64,000 nt of DNA from the NCBI GenBank assembly GCA_033398695.1, contig CM065812.1:134732858-134796857 (forward strand), written 5' to 3'. Position 1 is the first letter of the stretch; every line of letters starts with the position of its first letter. Source of the DNA: Orobanche coerulescens (lineage: Eukaryota > Streptophyta > Magnoliopsida > Lamiales > Orobanchaceae). The position numbers and the translations under genes are program-made. Shown piece after piece: positions 34,794 to 47,683 of this stretch. The notes beneath the pieces are model-generated. The model had not been told where the DNA came from. It saw only the letters and a list, made by a program, of their open reading frames with translations, and made no database searches.

Positions 34794-36180
34794 TGTTGGC
34801 CACTAAGTATACAGAATACAACTTGGAAAGAGTTTTAAGCAACAAGCTGTACGATTTTCAAATAAGAGTGCGTACCGGAAGTCTGTTTAAAGTAAGTTGT
34901 TGTAAATACAGCAACTAGGTTTTCTCCTGTTTGCTTGGTGAGTACAAGGTATGCAGTGTATACTTGTAAAATAATCACAGTAATGAAAACAGTAAGTTGC
35001 ATAAGGTAAATGACACGCTATTTAAAGTGGTTCGAGGTAAACCCCTATACGTCTACTGGTCCTCCACATAGGAGTGAAAATGTTTATTATAAACACTACA
35101 TACACAACTACGTGTCTATAGTCAAACCTATCCTTTTATCATTCACACAGATTGATACAAAGACCGTTGCTTTCAACCGTTCACAGAGATTGGTCAAAGC
35201 TTTCACTTTACTAGATTCTTCACACACAGTTCCGAAGCTTCGTCTCTTCAATGCAGATCTGTCACACACAGTTCAGGAAAATCAAGGCTTTCTCAGTCCA
35301 CACAGCGTTGATGGTTTTCTTCAAATGTAAGATCGCGGGTTAAACAACAGCTTGACTTTCTTGAGCTTTGAGCTGATAGTGTATTGTTCAAGGATGAGCA
35401 CTTGTATATTTCTTCTCTTAGGAATAGCAGTATGCTTGAAGAAATATGTTTGCTCTTGATATACTGTTCTTGAGATGTTTATGAGTGTATCTCAGTATAT
35501 CTCAGTTTGCTCAGTTCTCAGATCTTGAATATTCATATGAGTTTGTATATATGCTCTGATATAATCGTGTATATCTGATCTTCAAACTTTGGGGTATATA
35601 TAGCCTTTGGAATAGATCCGTTGGGAATAGATCTGTTGAGCAAAAAGTCCATTCCAACAGGATGATTGACTTGCAAAATACAAGATCCGGATTTTGCTCA
35701 TTGTCTGAAGATCTTTGTCGGCTGGCATTTAAATACTTTATCCAGTCAGTATTTAAATACTTCTTTTCAAACGGTGGTTTGACTTTAGCGTATAAAGCAA
35801 ATTTCGTTCCAACGGTCTTCAGTCCTGTTGGATAAGTGTTGAAGATCTCAACACTTACAGCTTATATGTTGTATCCAACATGTTGCGTTTACAATGTTGT
35901 AGCTGTAGGTTCCACGTTGTAGGCTATCTTAGGGCTGCTGTATGGAAAGATGTATGAATATTTCACGACAAATTCCATACTTGGTGTCATATAGACTTAA
36001 GAGCTTCTTGCTGTATGATGGCACTTTATACTTTTGCTCAATGTTTGGCAATCGTGAAGACTTGTTGTATGTTGGCACTTTATCAAAACACACATCTTGC
36101 TATATGATTGACTTCGGGACAGCAGCTTGTTGTATGTAGGCACTTTATCAAAACTCGATACAGAATTGTTTATCCCAACA
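34794..36180 (-). repeat. 5' LTR of the Sirevirus-like element
   Basis: 1387 bp bounded by TGTTGG and CCAACA, perfect 6-bp terminal inverted repeats. It sits between the gag leader and an unrelated plus-strand copia fragment. The flanking bases after it (gctct) should be the TSD, but the partner is not in the window. TTGYTGTATGNNGGCACTTTAT-like units recur at 36008, 36062 and 36127 near the U3 end. Confidence 0.85.
35595..35602 (-). promoter_or_regulatory. TATA box of the Sirevirus-like LTR
   Basis: TATATATA in a GGGGTATATATAGCC context in the middle of the LTR, correctly placed between U3 and the gag leader. Confidence 0.55.
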
Positions 36181-37392
36181 GCTCTCCTTCTGAAATTATG
36201 TGTGATAAATATGGCATTGATCATAACTTCTCGATGCTCAAAACTCCTCAACGAAATGAAGTTGTTGAAAGAAAAATCGCTCTTTGGAAGAAATGTCTAG
36301 AACTATATTAAATGAGTACTCTCTTCCACAATACTTTTGGGCCGAAGCTATTAATATAGCATGTTATACAATAAATCGAGTTCATCTTCTTAGAGATCAA
36401 CTTAAACTCCGCATGAAACATGGAAAGGTAGAAAGCCAAACATTTCCTATTTTCATCCATTCGGTTGCGAAGTGTTTGTTTTAAATAACGGTAAAGAGAA
36501 CCTAGGAAAATTCGACGCAAAATCTGATATAGGTATTTTTCTAGGATATTCATTAAATAGCAAAAGCTTTTTTTCATTTACAATACTAGAACAAACAAAG
36601 TTGAGGAATTGATCCATGTCAAATTCAATGATGCCATTTCACCCTCGAGAAATATAGAATATTTTGATAATGTCGGTACACTTCCGGATCCTCAATCCTT
36701 AAAAGAAATGGAGAAAAACCATGAGATTCAAGATAATGAATTTCCTATAGGATGGAAGCATATCAAAGATGATCCAAGATATCTTATAATCGAAAACATA
36801 GAAGATGGTGTTCAAACTCGAAGGAGGACTCTAGATTATTTGAACAATTACGCTTTTGTGCCCGAGGTTGAACCCAAAAGTGTTTCGGAAGCGCTAAAAG
36901 ATGAGAATTAGATAATGGTAATACAAGAATAACTTGCACAGTTTGATCAAAACAAAGTATTAAATTTGGTTCCTTCATCGGAAGACAAGACTATTATTAG
37001 GACTAAATGGGTACACAAAATCATGTGTGACGAAGACGGCTATCTAGTACAAAAATAAATCCCGTCTAGTTGCCCAAGGCTATAATCAAGAATAAGGACT
37101 TGATTATGAAGAAAGTTTTGCACTTTTTGATCGACATGAAGCTATCCGACTTCTCTGCGCATTTGTGTCGCATAAGAAGATCAAATTATTTCAAATGGAT
37201 GTTAAAAGTGCCTTCCTAATGGCATAATTCATGAAGAAGTTTATGTGAAATAACCTTTAGGCTTTGAGGATTATGAATTTTTGGACTATGTCTACAAGCT
37301 CAACAAAGCCCTTTACGGATTGAAGCAAGCACCTCGAGCGTGTTATGATCGTTTAATTCATTTTTTTATTTCAAAAGATTTTAAAATGAGGT
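36181..37392 (+). pseudogene. Old copia integrase/RT fragment, interrupted on both sides
   Basis: Plus-strand copia pol with many lesions. It reads from inside integrase (KYGIDHNFSMLKTPQRNE, NEYSLPQYFWAEAINIACY) through the integrase tail (IGIFLGYSLNSK; SRNIEYFDNVGTLPDP) into the start of RT (IRTKWVHKI, YEESFALFDRHEAIRL, KLFQMDVKSAF). It begins flush with the Sirevirus-like LTR and stops flush with the TGTAATACCC of element C, inside the RT. So both elements inserted into it. The missing 5' part should lie left, and the rest of RT and RNase H right, of this window. It is the oldest layer visible. Confidence 0.85.
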
Positions 37393-37812
37393 TGTAATAC
37401 CCGGTTGTAATTCAGTCATTATCATTCAGTAATTTTATTCAGTAATTGTCACTATGTAATTTTTCACTTGTTAATAATCGTCCATCCGTGTTCACTGTTC
37501 GGAATAACTTCGAGCTGTGTATCGATATTGTTCATTGTTTCAACCTTACTCGGAAATCGAGAGAAGAGTATTATCTTGATTATTGTAATTGATTCATTAG
37601 TCGATGTTGACGTTGGAATTCATGTCATTTCAAATCTCCTCATTGTTCAAATTATGTTGTTGTTGGACGACCCTTGTAATCAATGCTTGGAACCACCGTT
37701 TTGGGCTTTCCGCACTTCCATTTCGTGTTATTGTTTCCCAAATATTGATTCCTATTGCTTTTATTCCCTTCCCGGGTCATTTTTCATCATTTTAGGACCC
37801 AAGGGGGTGTGG

Positions 37813-38127
37813 GCCGCGGCATAAGGGAGTGTGCGCCGCGGCACACACATTTTCGATTTTGGTCGGCGGCTGTGCAGGGCCACGGCTCATCTTTGGCGGG
37901 CGCGGCACACCGCCGAGTCAGCGACGCGGAACACCCGTCAAGACGCGGCACACTCGTGTTGCAATTGTTGGCCGACCCGTGCATCGGGGCCGCGGCTCAT
38001 GCCGACAGGGCCGCGGCACACCGCTGAGTCACCGCCGCGGCACACTCTTCCGGGCCGCGGCATCTTGAGCAGCTCTTGGGCAGATTTTGCCTGTGCCGGC
38101 ACACTTCGGCCGGGCCGCGGCACACAG
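37813..38127 (+). repeat. GTGCCGCGGCAC cluster, C 5' LTR
   Basis: About ten copies of CCGCGGCAC-containing motifs; the full form GTGCCGCGGCAC is a perfect 12-bp palindrome. It lies about 420-735 bp into U3, before an AT-rich CTATAACTT at about 38139 that may be the promoter. Diverges sharply from its counterpart at 53930-54165. Confidence 0.75.
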
Positions 38128-39815
38128 TGCAGTCTGCACTATAACTTCGTTTTTTTTAGACAAATCGCCCATTTTTCCCATTTCTTCCACCTTGTTCCGA
38201 GAGAGAGGGCTTGAGGGAGAGATTTTCCATCATCTATCACTTGAGTACTTGGTTTTCTTCATCTCCTTTCGATCGTGAAGCTCGGATAGTCGATCTAACG
38301 CGTGTTCTTCGGATCAAAGTGCTTGGATCTTCAAGAGGTAATTTCTTCAACGTCTTGGATTTCTATTTTGTATTGAGATATGATGTTTTGGATGTTAAGA
38401 TCATGTTGTATGAAGTGATATATGCATGATTATGGATATGTTTGATTATTCATTTGATTATTGAAGGATTATTCAAGAACACTTTGAATATTGAATTGGA
38501 TTTGGGGGTTTTCGATTAATTGTTGTTGAAATCACGAATTTGGATATTCATATTGGATTATTGATTGTATTAAAGGTGTTTTGTTGGTTTGAAACACTTC
38601 TTGGGGATTTGATATTGGTATTAATGAGGTTTGGTTGTAAACAATCGAAGATTGGCCACAACGTGTTCGATATAATGCCCCAATAAACTTGGTTTAGTCG
38701 TATTGACGTTTTGAGTTAGTTATACTCGTGTTTGATTCGTGTGTTGAACCGGATCATTGGTAATTGTGTTACTCAAGGTTGTTCGAGCGACCGACATCTC
38801 ATTTAGGACGTTGTTCGAGAGAAATCGTATCATCACCGGTGTTAAGGTAAGTTAATTCTTACTCGGTTAAAGGGATATTCATTCCTTTCGTTGTTGTTCA
38901 TTCATAATCATAATTCATTCATATTGTATTAACCGTATCAAGACTTGTCATTGTCAATTAATCACTTGATCACAAGAGCAGCGGTTCCAATCATTTCATT
39001 AATTGTCATTCATTTCACTATCATTTCATCTCGGTGAGTCATTATTGATTTCGATGTCACTTTGTTATCTCGTGGCATTCCGGGTCATACTGGCGTGCCG
39101 GTTGGTATGTGTAGGATTTTCATGTCGGGCACATTTAAGTCGTGTTTTGGTTGTTGGCCTCACATTGGACTGTGCACACGAGTCGATTGCTTCGTGAGAC
39201 TGATTAGGTACAAGACCACACGTGTATTCGATCGATACTCGTTGGTGGCTTGTGCACGGACACATTTCCATCCCGGGCATAGTGTGGCGACACCCTTTGA
39301 GCCGTACTGTTAGTTGATTCATACAGCATGTTTGATTGCGTATGTTTTCAACAAGATTGGGTTATATTCTAACCGATTCATTTTTGATCGAACTTGTGGT
39401 TTATACAGCATATATATGATTGTGTTTATTCAACTCTTGAGGATTGTTGTTCTGTGTAACTGACCCCGTTGGGAGATTTTGTTTTCAGGTCATTGCAAGG
39501 CAAAAGCACGGGAATATAACGTTGACGGCGAGGAGTCCCAGTGATACTAGTAGGGGGCCCCAATCCTTTCAGTCATTCCTATTGTTGTCATTTATTTTCC
39601 GCTGCAGATTTTCATTTGGTTACTCCGTTTCATTCAGTGTTGTGTATTTTATCTTCATATAAAATATACTAGTATTCAGTATTGTCCTGGTGTTTTGTAC
39701 TTAAGCTCCTCATCGGAGTATTTGGTAATATAATGTGGTTCGGTACTACAATTATATTATTTAATTCATCAGTTTTCATTCGCCTGGTGGGTCCCAGTCG
39801 GGGGTCCATGGCACT

Positions 39816-39820
39816 GTAAT
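39816..39820 (+). repeat. TSD of element E, left (gtaat)
   Basis: gtaat abuts the TGTAACACCC of E and recurs at 48668-48672. Confidence 0.9.
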
Positions 39821-41222
39821 TGTAACACCCCCAAGATATTCGAGGTGTATTACAGCGCCGTGGACCCCTACAAGGGACCCACCAGGCTAACACAATAAAA
39901 CACCACTCGACTAACCGCCTCGGTTATCAAGGAAACAATTGTTAACAACAAGAACATAAAACAACACGTCCGGTACAACCGGCATAATAAACATCAACCG
40001 ACAAATACAGTAACTCCAACGAAGACCAATCACAATCCAAAAGGAAAAGCCTAAGTACTCGCGAGTACAATCTATAAGTATACAATTTGGAAAACATCCA
40101 CATCAAAAGAGACAGTAGGAAATAACAAGACTCAATTGCACATGTCAACAACCTTGGCCGACATCCTCGTACCATCCAGTAGCCCGCTCAAATGCATGAA
40201 CATAACCTGAAATCCATAACAAGAATTTCCCCGACAACGGGTCCCAAAAGGGGTTAGCAATTACGTTAGTACAAGTAATCAAGGCAAACCAATCGCTTAC
40301 ACATTTCATAGTATAATGCACCAAAAACAATTTCAAAAGCCAAAACCAGACATGTCTTTTCCGGAAACAAACAGTCAAATAATCAATTTGCCTAGGACCA
40401 GGACGCCACCATGAATCCCACCCGAGGCCTCTAAGGACCCCTTCCGACCTGGCTACTTTATAAAAACAAATCACGCACAGGCATCGCCTAGGACCAGGAC
40501 GCCACCATGAATCCCACCCGAGGTCTCTAAGGACCTTTCCGAGTTGGCTAGCGAAATAAACTCGTGAATCCAGAGTGAAGTCATAGATTCCCCCGAGGCC
40601 CCATCGGACCCTCTCAGGGTGAGCAAAGCACACACAATATACATTACCATTTCACGTTAAGCATAAAGGTTTCCAAAAATACTTGCCTTGAATTATTGAC
40701 GACGCAACGAACGGAAAGGAAAGTCATCGACGAACGCTAGGAACCAACAAAACCGAACCTAACGATTCGAAGAATACAATCGCAACCATTTCTAAATGAA
40801 TACGGAATTGGAATACACCCGAAAACCCGCCTACGATTCATGTATATTCGTATATAAACAACAACGAGGGCGGACCACAACCAAACCCTATCGATTCCGT
40901 AAAAACCACGAAATATACCATGAATCCGTAGGGAAACTAAGAATACAAACAAGATTAATCATATTCATCATGAATTAATCAACAAAACGGAACGAATCGG
41001 ACAAAAACGCGAAAACCCCCAAATCTACCCAAAAGTAGGGTTCTAAAGATCTAACCTTGATTCGCTGGATCGAAGGATGTTATAGGATGATTGATCAATG
41101 ATATAACCTCAAGAACTTCATGGATTTGTTGTCCAACAACATGGTTTCGTCTCCTCCAAAACCCCAGCCGCGGACCGAAGAGAAAGGAAATGAAAAATGA
41201 ATGAAAAAGTGGCTGGTCTGTC

Positions 41223-41232
41223 ATATATATAC
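41223..41232 (-). promoter_or_regulatory. TATA box, E 3' LTR
   Basis: Minus-strand TATATATAT; the cluster begins about 11 bp upstream on that strand. Confidence 0.6.
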
Positions 41233-41242
41233 TGGGCCGGAA

Positions 41243-41667
41243 CTAGAGTGCGCTAGCCTTCCCAGACTAGCGTGCGCTATCGGCCAGTATCGGCCCAGCA
41301 CTCTCGGCCATGGCCCGCATGACCCGGCACCACCGACCAATTCTGCTGACCATGACTCATCCGCCCGACTCCCGCTAGCGTGCGCTACGGCCGGAAGCAT
41401 GCGCGCGCTAGCCGACCTGTCCAGTAGCCTCTGGACTAACAAACTCATCCCGGTAACGTACGCTAGTCGGCCGACAGCGTGCGCTACCCCTGCCGGTTAG
41501 TGTGCGCAACGACCGACAGTAGCGTGCGCTACCTGCCGATCATACCCGAGTCCAGAACCTCAGAATCCCTCTGCCCAGGCCCGATAGCGTACGCTGGGCT
41601 AACTCGACAGCGTGCGCTACACTACCGAGCTAGCGCGCGCAGCGTCCCAACCGTAGCGTATGCTATG
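41243..41667 (-). repeat. TAGCGTGCGCTA cluster, E 3' LTR
   Basis: About 12 copies or variants in a GC-rich 425 bp of U3. The distal third (after 41575) barely aligns with the other LTR. Confidence 0.78.
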
Positions 41668-42240
41668 CCGGTTCCTGTCGTGCCTGCTCGGCCAGTGCCC
41701 AGCACTTCCGACAGTGCCGCACCGGTCCGGCCAGCTGCTCAGCCGCCACGACCCGACGCCCCGATTTCCGAAAATGCACGGAACAAACACGACGAAAAGT
41801 TTGCGGACGACATCAACGACTCGAAATGAAAACGTAATGCAATAATTAATCATACGCGACCAAGAAAAGGGTCGAGACAACAAATACAGATATGGATACC
41901 CGTAACTTTGGGTAAATTACAAAATGGCCCAAAACGCCCGGAAATCACGATACGTGATCGAATAACCAAACCGAAGTTCACAACACGTCTAACAAAGTTA
42001 AACAGACTTGCGGGAAACTCGAAACAGCAGTTTCGGACGAGATTCGCAAGAATCGAACTCAAGTGCGGAAAAGTCGCTAAAAAGCACGGAACTCAACAAA
42101 ATAACACCGAAACGAACTCGGATGAGAAAAAGTGTAGAATTAATCATTCTCAGAATGACGAAACGGTCATGAGCGAGTCGTTAAAACGGACTTCTGCCGA
42201 AAAAAAGAAATTACCGGAAATCGAAATTACGGGTATTACA

Positions 42241-42254
42241 TTCTACCCTCCTTA
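42241..42254 (-). other. Polypurine tract of element E
   Basis: Minus-strand TAAGGAGGGTAGAA touching the 3' LTR. Confidence 0.78.
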
Positions 42255-42258
42255 AAAG

Positions 42259-42277
42259 AAGTTTCGTCCCGAAACTT
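42259..42277 (-). other. Pre-PPT stem-loop of element E
   Basis: AAGTTTCG/CGAAACTT with a 3-nt loop, as in B and D, in an element without pol. Confidence 0.75.
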
Positions 42278-44320
42278 AAACAAGTAGGGAGAAGCAATAT
42301 CCCGCAAGGAAAACTCAACGAGATACGCAAGATACGCTTAACTAACGCCCAACGGCGAAACGTTACAAACGACGCAACGGAATATACGGTGTGAAAACAC
42401 GCTCCACGACGACCAACACAACGTCGCCGTTAGGGATATAATAAAACCAACAAATGACAAGCGTCATCAAACGGATAATACAATCAAGTTAATTATCCGA
42501 ACAATCACAAAACACAACGAGCGAAAATCAATACGATTGACCAACCCAACGGTTCATCAATCAAAATGCGAGCCAAACGCTGGACAAATACGGAATTCCA
42601 CCGCCTAAAGGTTGGAAGATCGAAAACGAGAGTAATTTCCCGAACTTAAGGGAATTACGAAGGAGCCTGAATGCTCAACAATCATGAAACGAGAACAAAA
42701 ACTGAACAAACAAATGATCGAGACAACAAAAATCGAACAATCATGTCCGAAACACGAAGGATAATAAAATTCAAACAACAACTCCCAGGATGATCTAGTG
42801 AGAACTACCAGACATGCATTCCCATAAGATCCAAAGGAAAGGGAATAGCGATTGAAAAGTCACAACGACAAACGAGTTATTCCGAAATAATACCACCCTC
42901 GTTCGATCAACAAAAATAAGGGATAGGGAAAGTTCAGAAATGTTAACGAGCATAAACGAGTCGATAGAGCCGAAAATACAGAAGTTCAAAATCCGATCCA
43001 CTTCGAATAAAAGAACTATTAGAACCAAAAGATGTTACATCCTAACAAGGTTCACAATAGTCGAACCGAATTCGGAAAAGTCACAGCGATAACCAGATCG
43101 ACTCAAAACCAGATTACAGCTCGTTCGAACGATGAAACCAAGGTACAAAACAAGTTCAAAAGGTATCAATGAACATGAGCGAATCGATAGACTGGAGAAA
43201 GAGAAAATATAGAAGTCAAAATAGTACGGGTATTACCTTTGACCTCGCCCCCGAAACTCACAACAACGGAACCAAGGTAACAATAAAACAAGCAACCGAC
43301 ACAACACAGAACAATCACCGATGCACACAATCATACCAACCCGATCTCTAACAGCTCGCATATATGCGATAACGAGTAAACCACTACGAGGCGACAACAT
43401 CCAATACCAATATCACACCCCTCACAGAGGCTACCACGACAACTGTGTGGCGAACGACTCAACGCTCACACCACCGATTCAACCACAACTCGGGGGTTAA
43501 CACCCTAACGAAAGTACGAACATTACACATATATTCCCGGACCGCAAATAGGAATGATAGGTTTTGAAAACGGAAACCACCTTTAGAAAATAATTTGCAA
43601 GTACCAGTTGATCTTGAGTATCATATATCAAAAAGTAGTACAAACATCATCATCGAGACTTAAAAAAAATCATCTTGCGTTTGATAAAAAAAAATGAAGA
43701 CACCTTTCTTTAAATTAAAACTTTTCAGCAATATTCGACCTTCGGGTCTAAGCGAATGCATTTCTAAATCATTAGAAATATCTCAAAATATTTTGATCCT
43801 CAAAGTAGAATAATTTTGAAACATAGCGTGGCGCTAGTAGGCATCTTGAGAACACTGTGAGAAAATAATTCATCTTAAAAGTACGTCTCGAGGTTTATTT
43901 TCTAAGATACCCAAGGTTTTTTAGAAGTACAATAGGCCAAAATGCCCAAAATTCGCACGTATCAACATTCACTTAAACACATCATATCACACGCATCAAA
44001 TCGTTCAAAATCACGACAGTGATATACAATCCTTAGGATATATTTAACAACATCGTTAAAACAACAATCGGTTTATCAAAACTGGATGGAAAACGATATC
44101 AAGAACAAAACTCCAAAAAGTCAACTCTAGGGATTCAAGAGAATACCTAGATTCGGCGAAGATCAATGGATTAGATGATGTTAAAAATCATCTAGGATAC
44201 TCCAAAACACCTTTGGATGGAAGAAAAATCAACCTAGATGCGAACCCTAGTCGCTACGTCTCAAACTCATGGAGGAATAAGAAGAAATGGAGAAAAATGC
44301 AACTTCTAGACTGGTGTCCA
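42278..44320 (-). other. Non-coding interior of E, 3' half
   Basis: A-rich on the plus strand, no ORF with a recognisable product. The part from about 44090 resembles LTR leader sequence ending at a TATA box, so it is probably the R/U5 side of an LTR relic. The rest is unassigned. Confidence 0.6.
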
Positions 44321-44330
44321 GTATTTATAC
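44321..44330 (-). promoter_or_regulatory. TATA box of the LTR relic inside E
   Basis: GTATTTATAC, read GTATAAATAC on the minus strand, with a motif cluster starting 10 bp upstream. Confidence 0.5.
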
Positions 44331-44340
44331 TGGACACAAT

Positions 44341-44581
44341 TAGCGTGCGCTAATCATTAAGGTTAGCGTGCGCTATCACGGCACCAAACAAAACTCCTGG
44401 CCAAAAATACACTGTTAGCGTGCGCTAACCCCAAGGGTTAGCGTGCGCTAACGAGAACTTCAGACCTAGTCCAGTAGCTCCTGGACTGCCCTGAACTACC
44501 AGGTAGCGTGCGCTATCCTCCCCTTAACGTGCTACCAACGCACTCTCGCGCGCGCTAGCCGCAAAGCGTAGCGTGCGCTAA
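44341..44581 (-). repeat. TAGCGTGCGCTA cluster of the LTR relic inside E
   Basis: About seven copies, TTAGCGTGCGCTAA being commonest. Sequence around them differs from the E LTR cluster, so this is another family or an old copy. Confidence 0.75.
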
Positions 44582-44617
44582 CGACCCACAGAGACAACAA
44601 CAGAACATATCAGAAAA

Positions 44618-46244
44618 ATTACATGCCGTAAACCTTTCTCACACGGGTTTACCAGGCTAAGCACAATTTCCCATCTCATTTCGAAAATGCTAAAAAAGAC
44701 CAATGACGGTAATATTTTCCAAAGCTCACAAAATCATTTGTCAAACCATCATGAAATGTTCAAGGCCAAAATGCCAAAACTTGATTCAGGGAATCGGTTT
44801 TACGAAATAAAACTCAGTTTGCAAAATGCCGAAAGCCGTTTTGAAAGAACTCACGCAGCGGATAAAATGCGGTTCGAAAATACATCAGCAGTGACGACAC
44901 TCCTCGTATAAACCAAATACGAGAGTCTAATAAACACATATCGTGAAATCAAAATCCACAGAAGGATTCCATCATTTAACGACTAATCATACAAATAACT
45001 CGTGTCACACGAGGCACAACACAAGGAAGGGAGTTTTACATCCATAGGTCGCACGTAAGTGATGACCGCCCCTCGATACTAATCACGACCAATGATCTCA
45101 AACGACGCGTCGCGATGCGACTAAGTCAGACAAAATCCGACGAGACAAAACTCAACAAACACAACTTGACTCGACAGCCTAGGTTTCCCCAGGCTAATCT
45201 GATTTTAAAATCGTATACTCTAGTTATTCGAAAATAAAACCGATAAGTTAAAAATCGTTTTCAAGACCCTTTCAAATACGACAAGACTTAACAGCGGTAG
45301 CATTTTATAAAATGTCCTAAACACTTTTATACATGACCTTTAAATACCGACACAAGGTTTTATTTGAAAATACAAGGCTGGCTCGCCCAAATTCATGTCA
45401 CTTTTCAAAAACCCACAATACGATCAAGTCTAAGAAATTTTCAAGCATGCACGCCACATGTATTATTATTAATAGAAACACATTGGTTGTAAATATTAAT
45501 AATTAGCCAAGTACCATCAATTCCCGAACACACGCATATACGGCATTCAAAAATCACCAGTTCAACAAGCGCAACTCGGAAATACTAATTCCAAGCATAT
45601 GTCAAACTATCTCTTCAAGTTTAACAGCGTAACCAAAGATCACCGATTTGGACATATGTCGAAACCAGCTATGTGAGTTTCTCAACAAACTCTGCCATCG
45701 ATACCTTTCCCGGAACATATCAATGTTCAAAACATTCACATCACACTGCACCCCTCGGTGTCCAAACCATCAGTACGTTCGGCTCAACATACATTTAGTA
45801 TATCGCAATTACCAAACACAGATTCCATCATACAACAAAAGACTAGAGAGTCAAGCCCTCTCACAATATACCACGGAGCAAATCTCAGATCTTTCGATCA
45901 CCAATGATCCCACCAATGCTAGGAAGTTTAGCGATGGAAGGCTCGCAAGAAGACAAACGGTCAAGCCCAGAACGGCGCACATACTCCACAGAGATAAAGG
46001 ACTGCGCAATACTATAATCAAAAGTACACGAACCGGATGGATCGAAAAACAACTCGATGATAAGTACGAGAGAGGCAATCATAGTTCAAGAAGTGGAAAT
46101 TCAATACGAGAAAACAAGAGGATCGAGTAAGGAAAACTTACGAGCACTGGATGTACTGAGATGCCGGCAGCGGTGTGACAATGTGCAAAACAAAACATAA
46201 CTAGACCCAAATAACCGACAAGCCTAGGTATCCATAAACCTAGA
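44618..46244 (-). other. Interior of E, 5' half with A-like LTR start
   Basis: 44618-44900 aligns by eye with the 3' end of the A LTR (ATTACATGCCGT, ACCAGGCTAA, AAAGACCRATGACGGTA, AAGAACTCACGCAGCGG). It joins the preceding motif cluster directly, like a deleted LTR-LTR junction. Beyond about 45000 no similarity or gene is seen; the last 100 bp before the PBS should be leader. Confidence 0.6.
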
Positions 46245-46256
46245 GCTCCGATACCA
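46245..46256 (-). other. Primer-binding site of element E
   Basis: Minus-strand TGGTATCGGAGC, 5 bp from the 5' LTR. Confidence 0.85.
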
Positions 46257-47662
46257 TTTTCTGTAACACCCCCAAGATATTCGAGGTGTATTACAGCGCC
46301 GTGGACCCCTACATGGGACCCACCAGGCTAACACAAGAAAACACCACTCGACTAACCGCCTCGGTTAGCAAGGAAACAATTGTTAACAACAAGAACATAA
46401 AACAACACGTCCGGTACAACCGGCATAATAAACATCAACCAACAAATGCAGTAACTCCAACGAAGACCAATCACAATCCAAAAGGAAAAGCCTAAGTACT
46501 CGCGAGTACAATCTATAAGTTTATAATTTGGAAAACATCCACATCAAAAGAGACAGTAGGAAATAACAAGATTCAATTGCACATGTCAACAACCTTGGCC
46601 GACATCCTCGTACCATCCCAGCACCCGCTCGTCTGACTGAACATAACCTGAAATCCATAACAAGAATTTCCCCGACAATGGGTCCCCAAAGGGGTTAGCA
46701 CATACGCTAGTACAAGTAATCAAGGCAAACCAATCGCTTACACATTTCATAGTATAATGCACCAAAAACAATTTCAAAAGCCAAAACCAGACATGTCTTT
46801 TCCGGAAACAAACAGTCAAATAATCAATTTGCCTAGGACCAGGACGCCACCATGAATCCCACCCGAGGCCTCTAAGGACCCCTTCCGAGCTGGCTACTTT
46901 ATAAAAACAAATCACGCACAGGCATCGCCTAGGACCAGGACGCCACCATGAATCCCACCCGAGGTCTCTAAGGACCTTTCCGAGTTGGCTAGCGAAACAA
47001 ACTCGTGAATCTAGAGTGAAGTCATAGATTCCCCCGAGGCCCCGTCGGACCCTAACAGGGTGAGCAAAGCACACACAATATACATTACCATTTTACGTTA
47101 AGCATAAAGGTTTCCAAAAATACTTGCCTTGAATTATTGACGACGCAACGAACGGAAAGGAAAGTCACCGACGAACGCTAGGAACCAACGAAACCGAACC
47201 TAACGATTCGAAGAATACAATCACAACCATTTCTAAATGAATACGGAATTGGAATACACCCGAAAACCCGCATACGATTCATGTATATTCGTATATAAAC
47301 AACAACGAGGGCGGACCACAACCACACCCTCTCTATTCCGTAAAAACCACAAAATATACCATGAATCTGTTGGGAAACTAAGAATACCAACAAGATTAAT
47401 CATATTCATCATGAATTAATCAACAAAACGGAACGAATCGGACAAAAACGCGAAAACCCCCAAATCTACCCAAAAGTAGGGTTCTAAAGATCTAACCTTG
47501 ATTCGCTAGATCGAAGGATGTCATAGGATGATTGATCAATGATATAACCTCAAGAACTTCATGGATTTGTTGTCCAACAACATGGTTTCGTCTCCTCCAA
47601 AACCCCAGCCGCGGACCGAAGAGAAAGGAAATGAAAAATGAATGAAAAAGTGGTTGGTCTGT

Positions 47663-47672
47663 CATATATATA
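47663..47672 (-). promoter_or_regulatory. TATA box, E 5' LTR promoter
   Basis: CATATATATA, same context as at 41223. Confidence 0.62.
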
Positions 47673-47683
47673 CTGGGCCGGAA

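Larger units (their letters stand above)
25089..36180 (-). mobile_element. Sirevirus-like Ty1/copia element, 3' LTR not found
   Basis: Minus-strand order from the right: LTR (34794-36180), PBS, gag, pol (PR-INT-RT-RNase H), three polypurine-like tracts, then an env-like ORF3. This layout, with a coiled-coil gag and a long third ORF after pol, is that of Sireviruses. It is heavily decayed. No second copy of the LTR is seen to the left. Either it lies left of position 1, with the LINEs and A inserted in the 3' region, or it was lost. Confidence 0.82.
37393..39820 (+). repeat. Element C 5' LTR, part 1
   Basis: Starts TGTAATACCCGG and matches 53506 onward. Broken by E at gtaat, 23 bp from the LTR 3' end (resumes 48673). 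Confidence 0.92.
39821..42240 (-). repeat. Element E 3' LTR
   Basis: TGTAACACCCCC to GGGTATTACA. It contains a 96-bp tandem duplication (units start at 40391 and 40487, CCTAGGACCAGGACGCC) present in both LTRs, a TATA box and a motif cluster. Confidence 0.92.

Noticed and set aside
40145..40633. 162-codon ORF in the E LTR as a real gene
   Set aside because: It has no recognisable domain. Its presence in both LTRs follows from LTR duplication, and its internal repeat comes from a 96-bp tandem duplication.
45648..46130. 160-codon plus-strand ORF in the interior of E
   Set aside because: It lies antisense to E, has no motif and biased low-information composition; likely chance.
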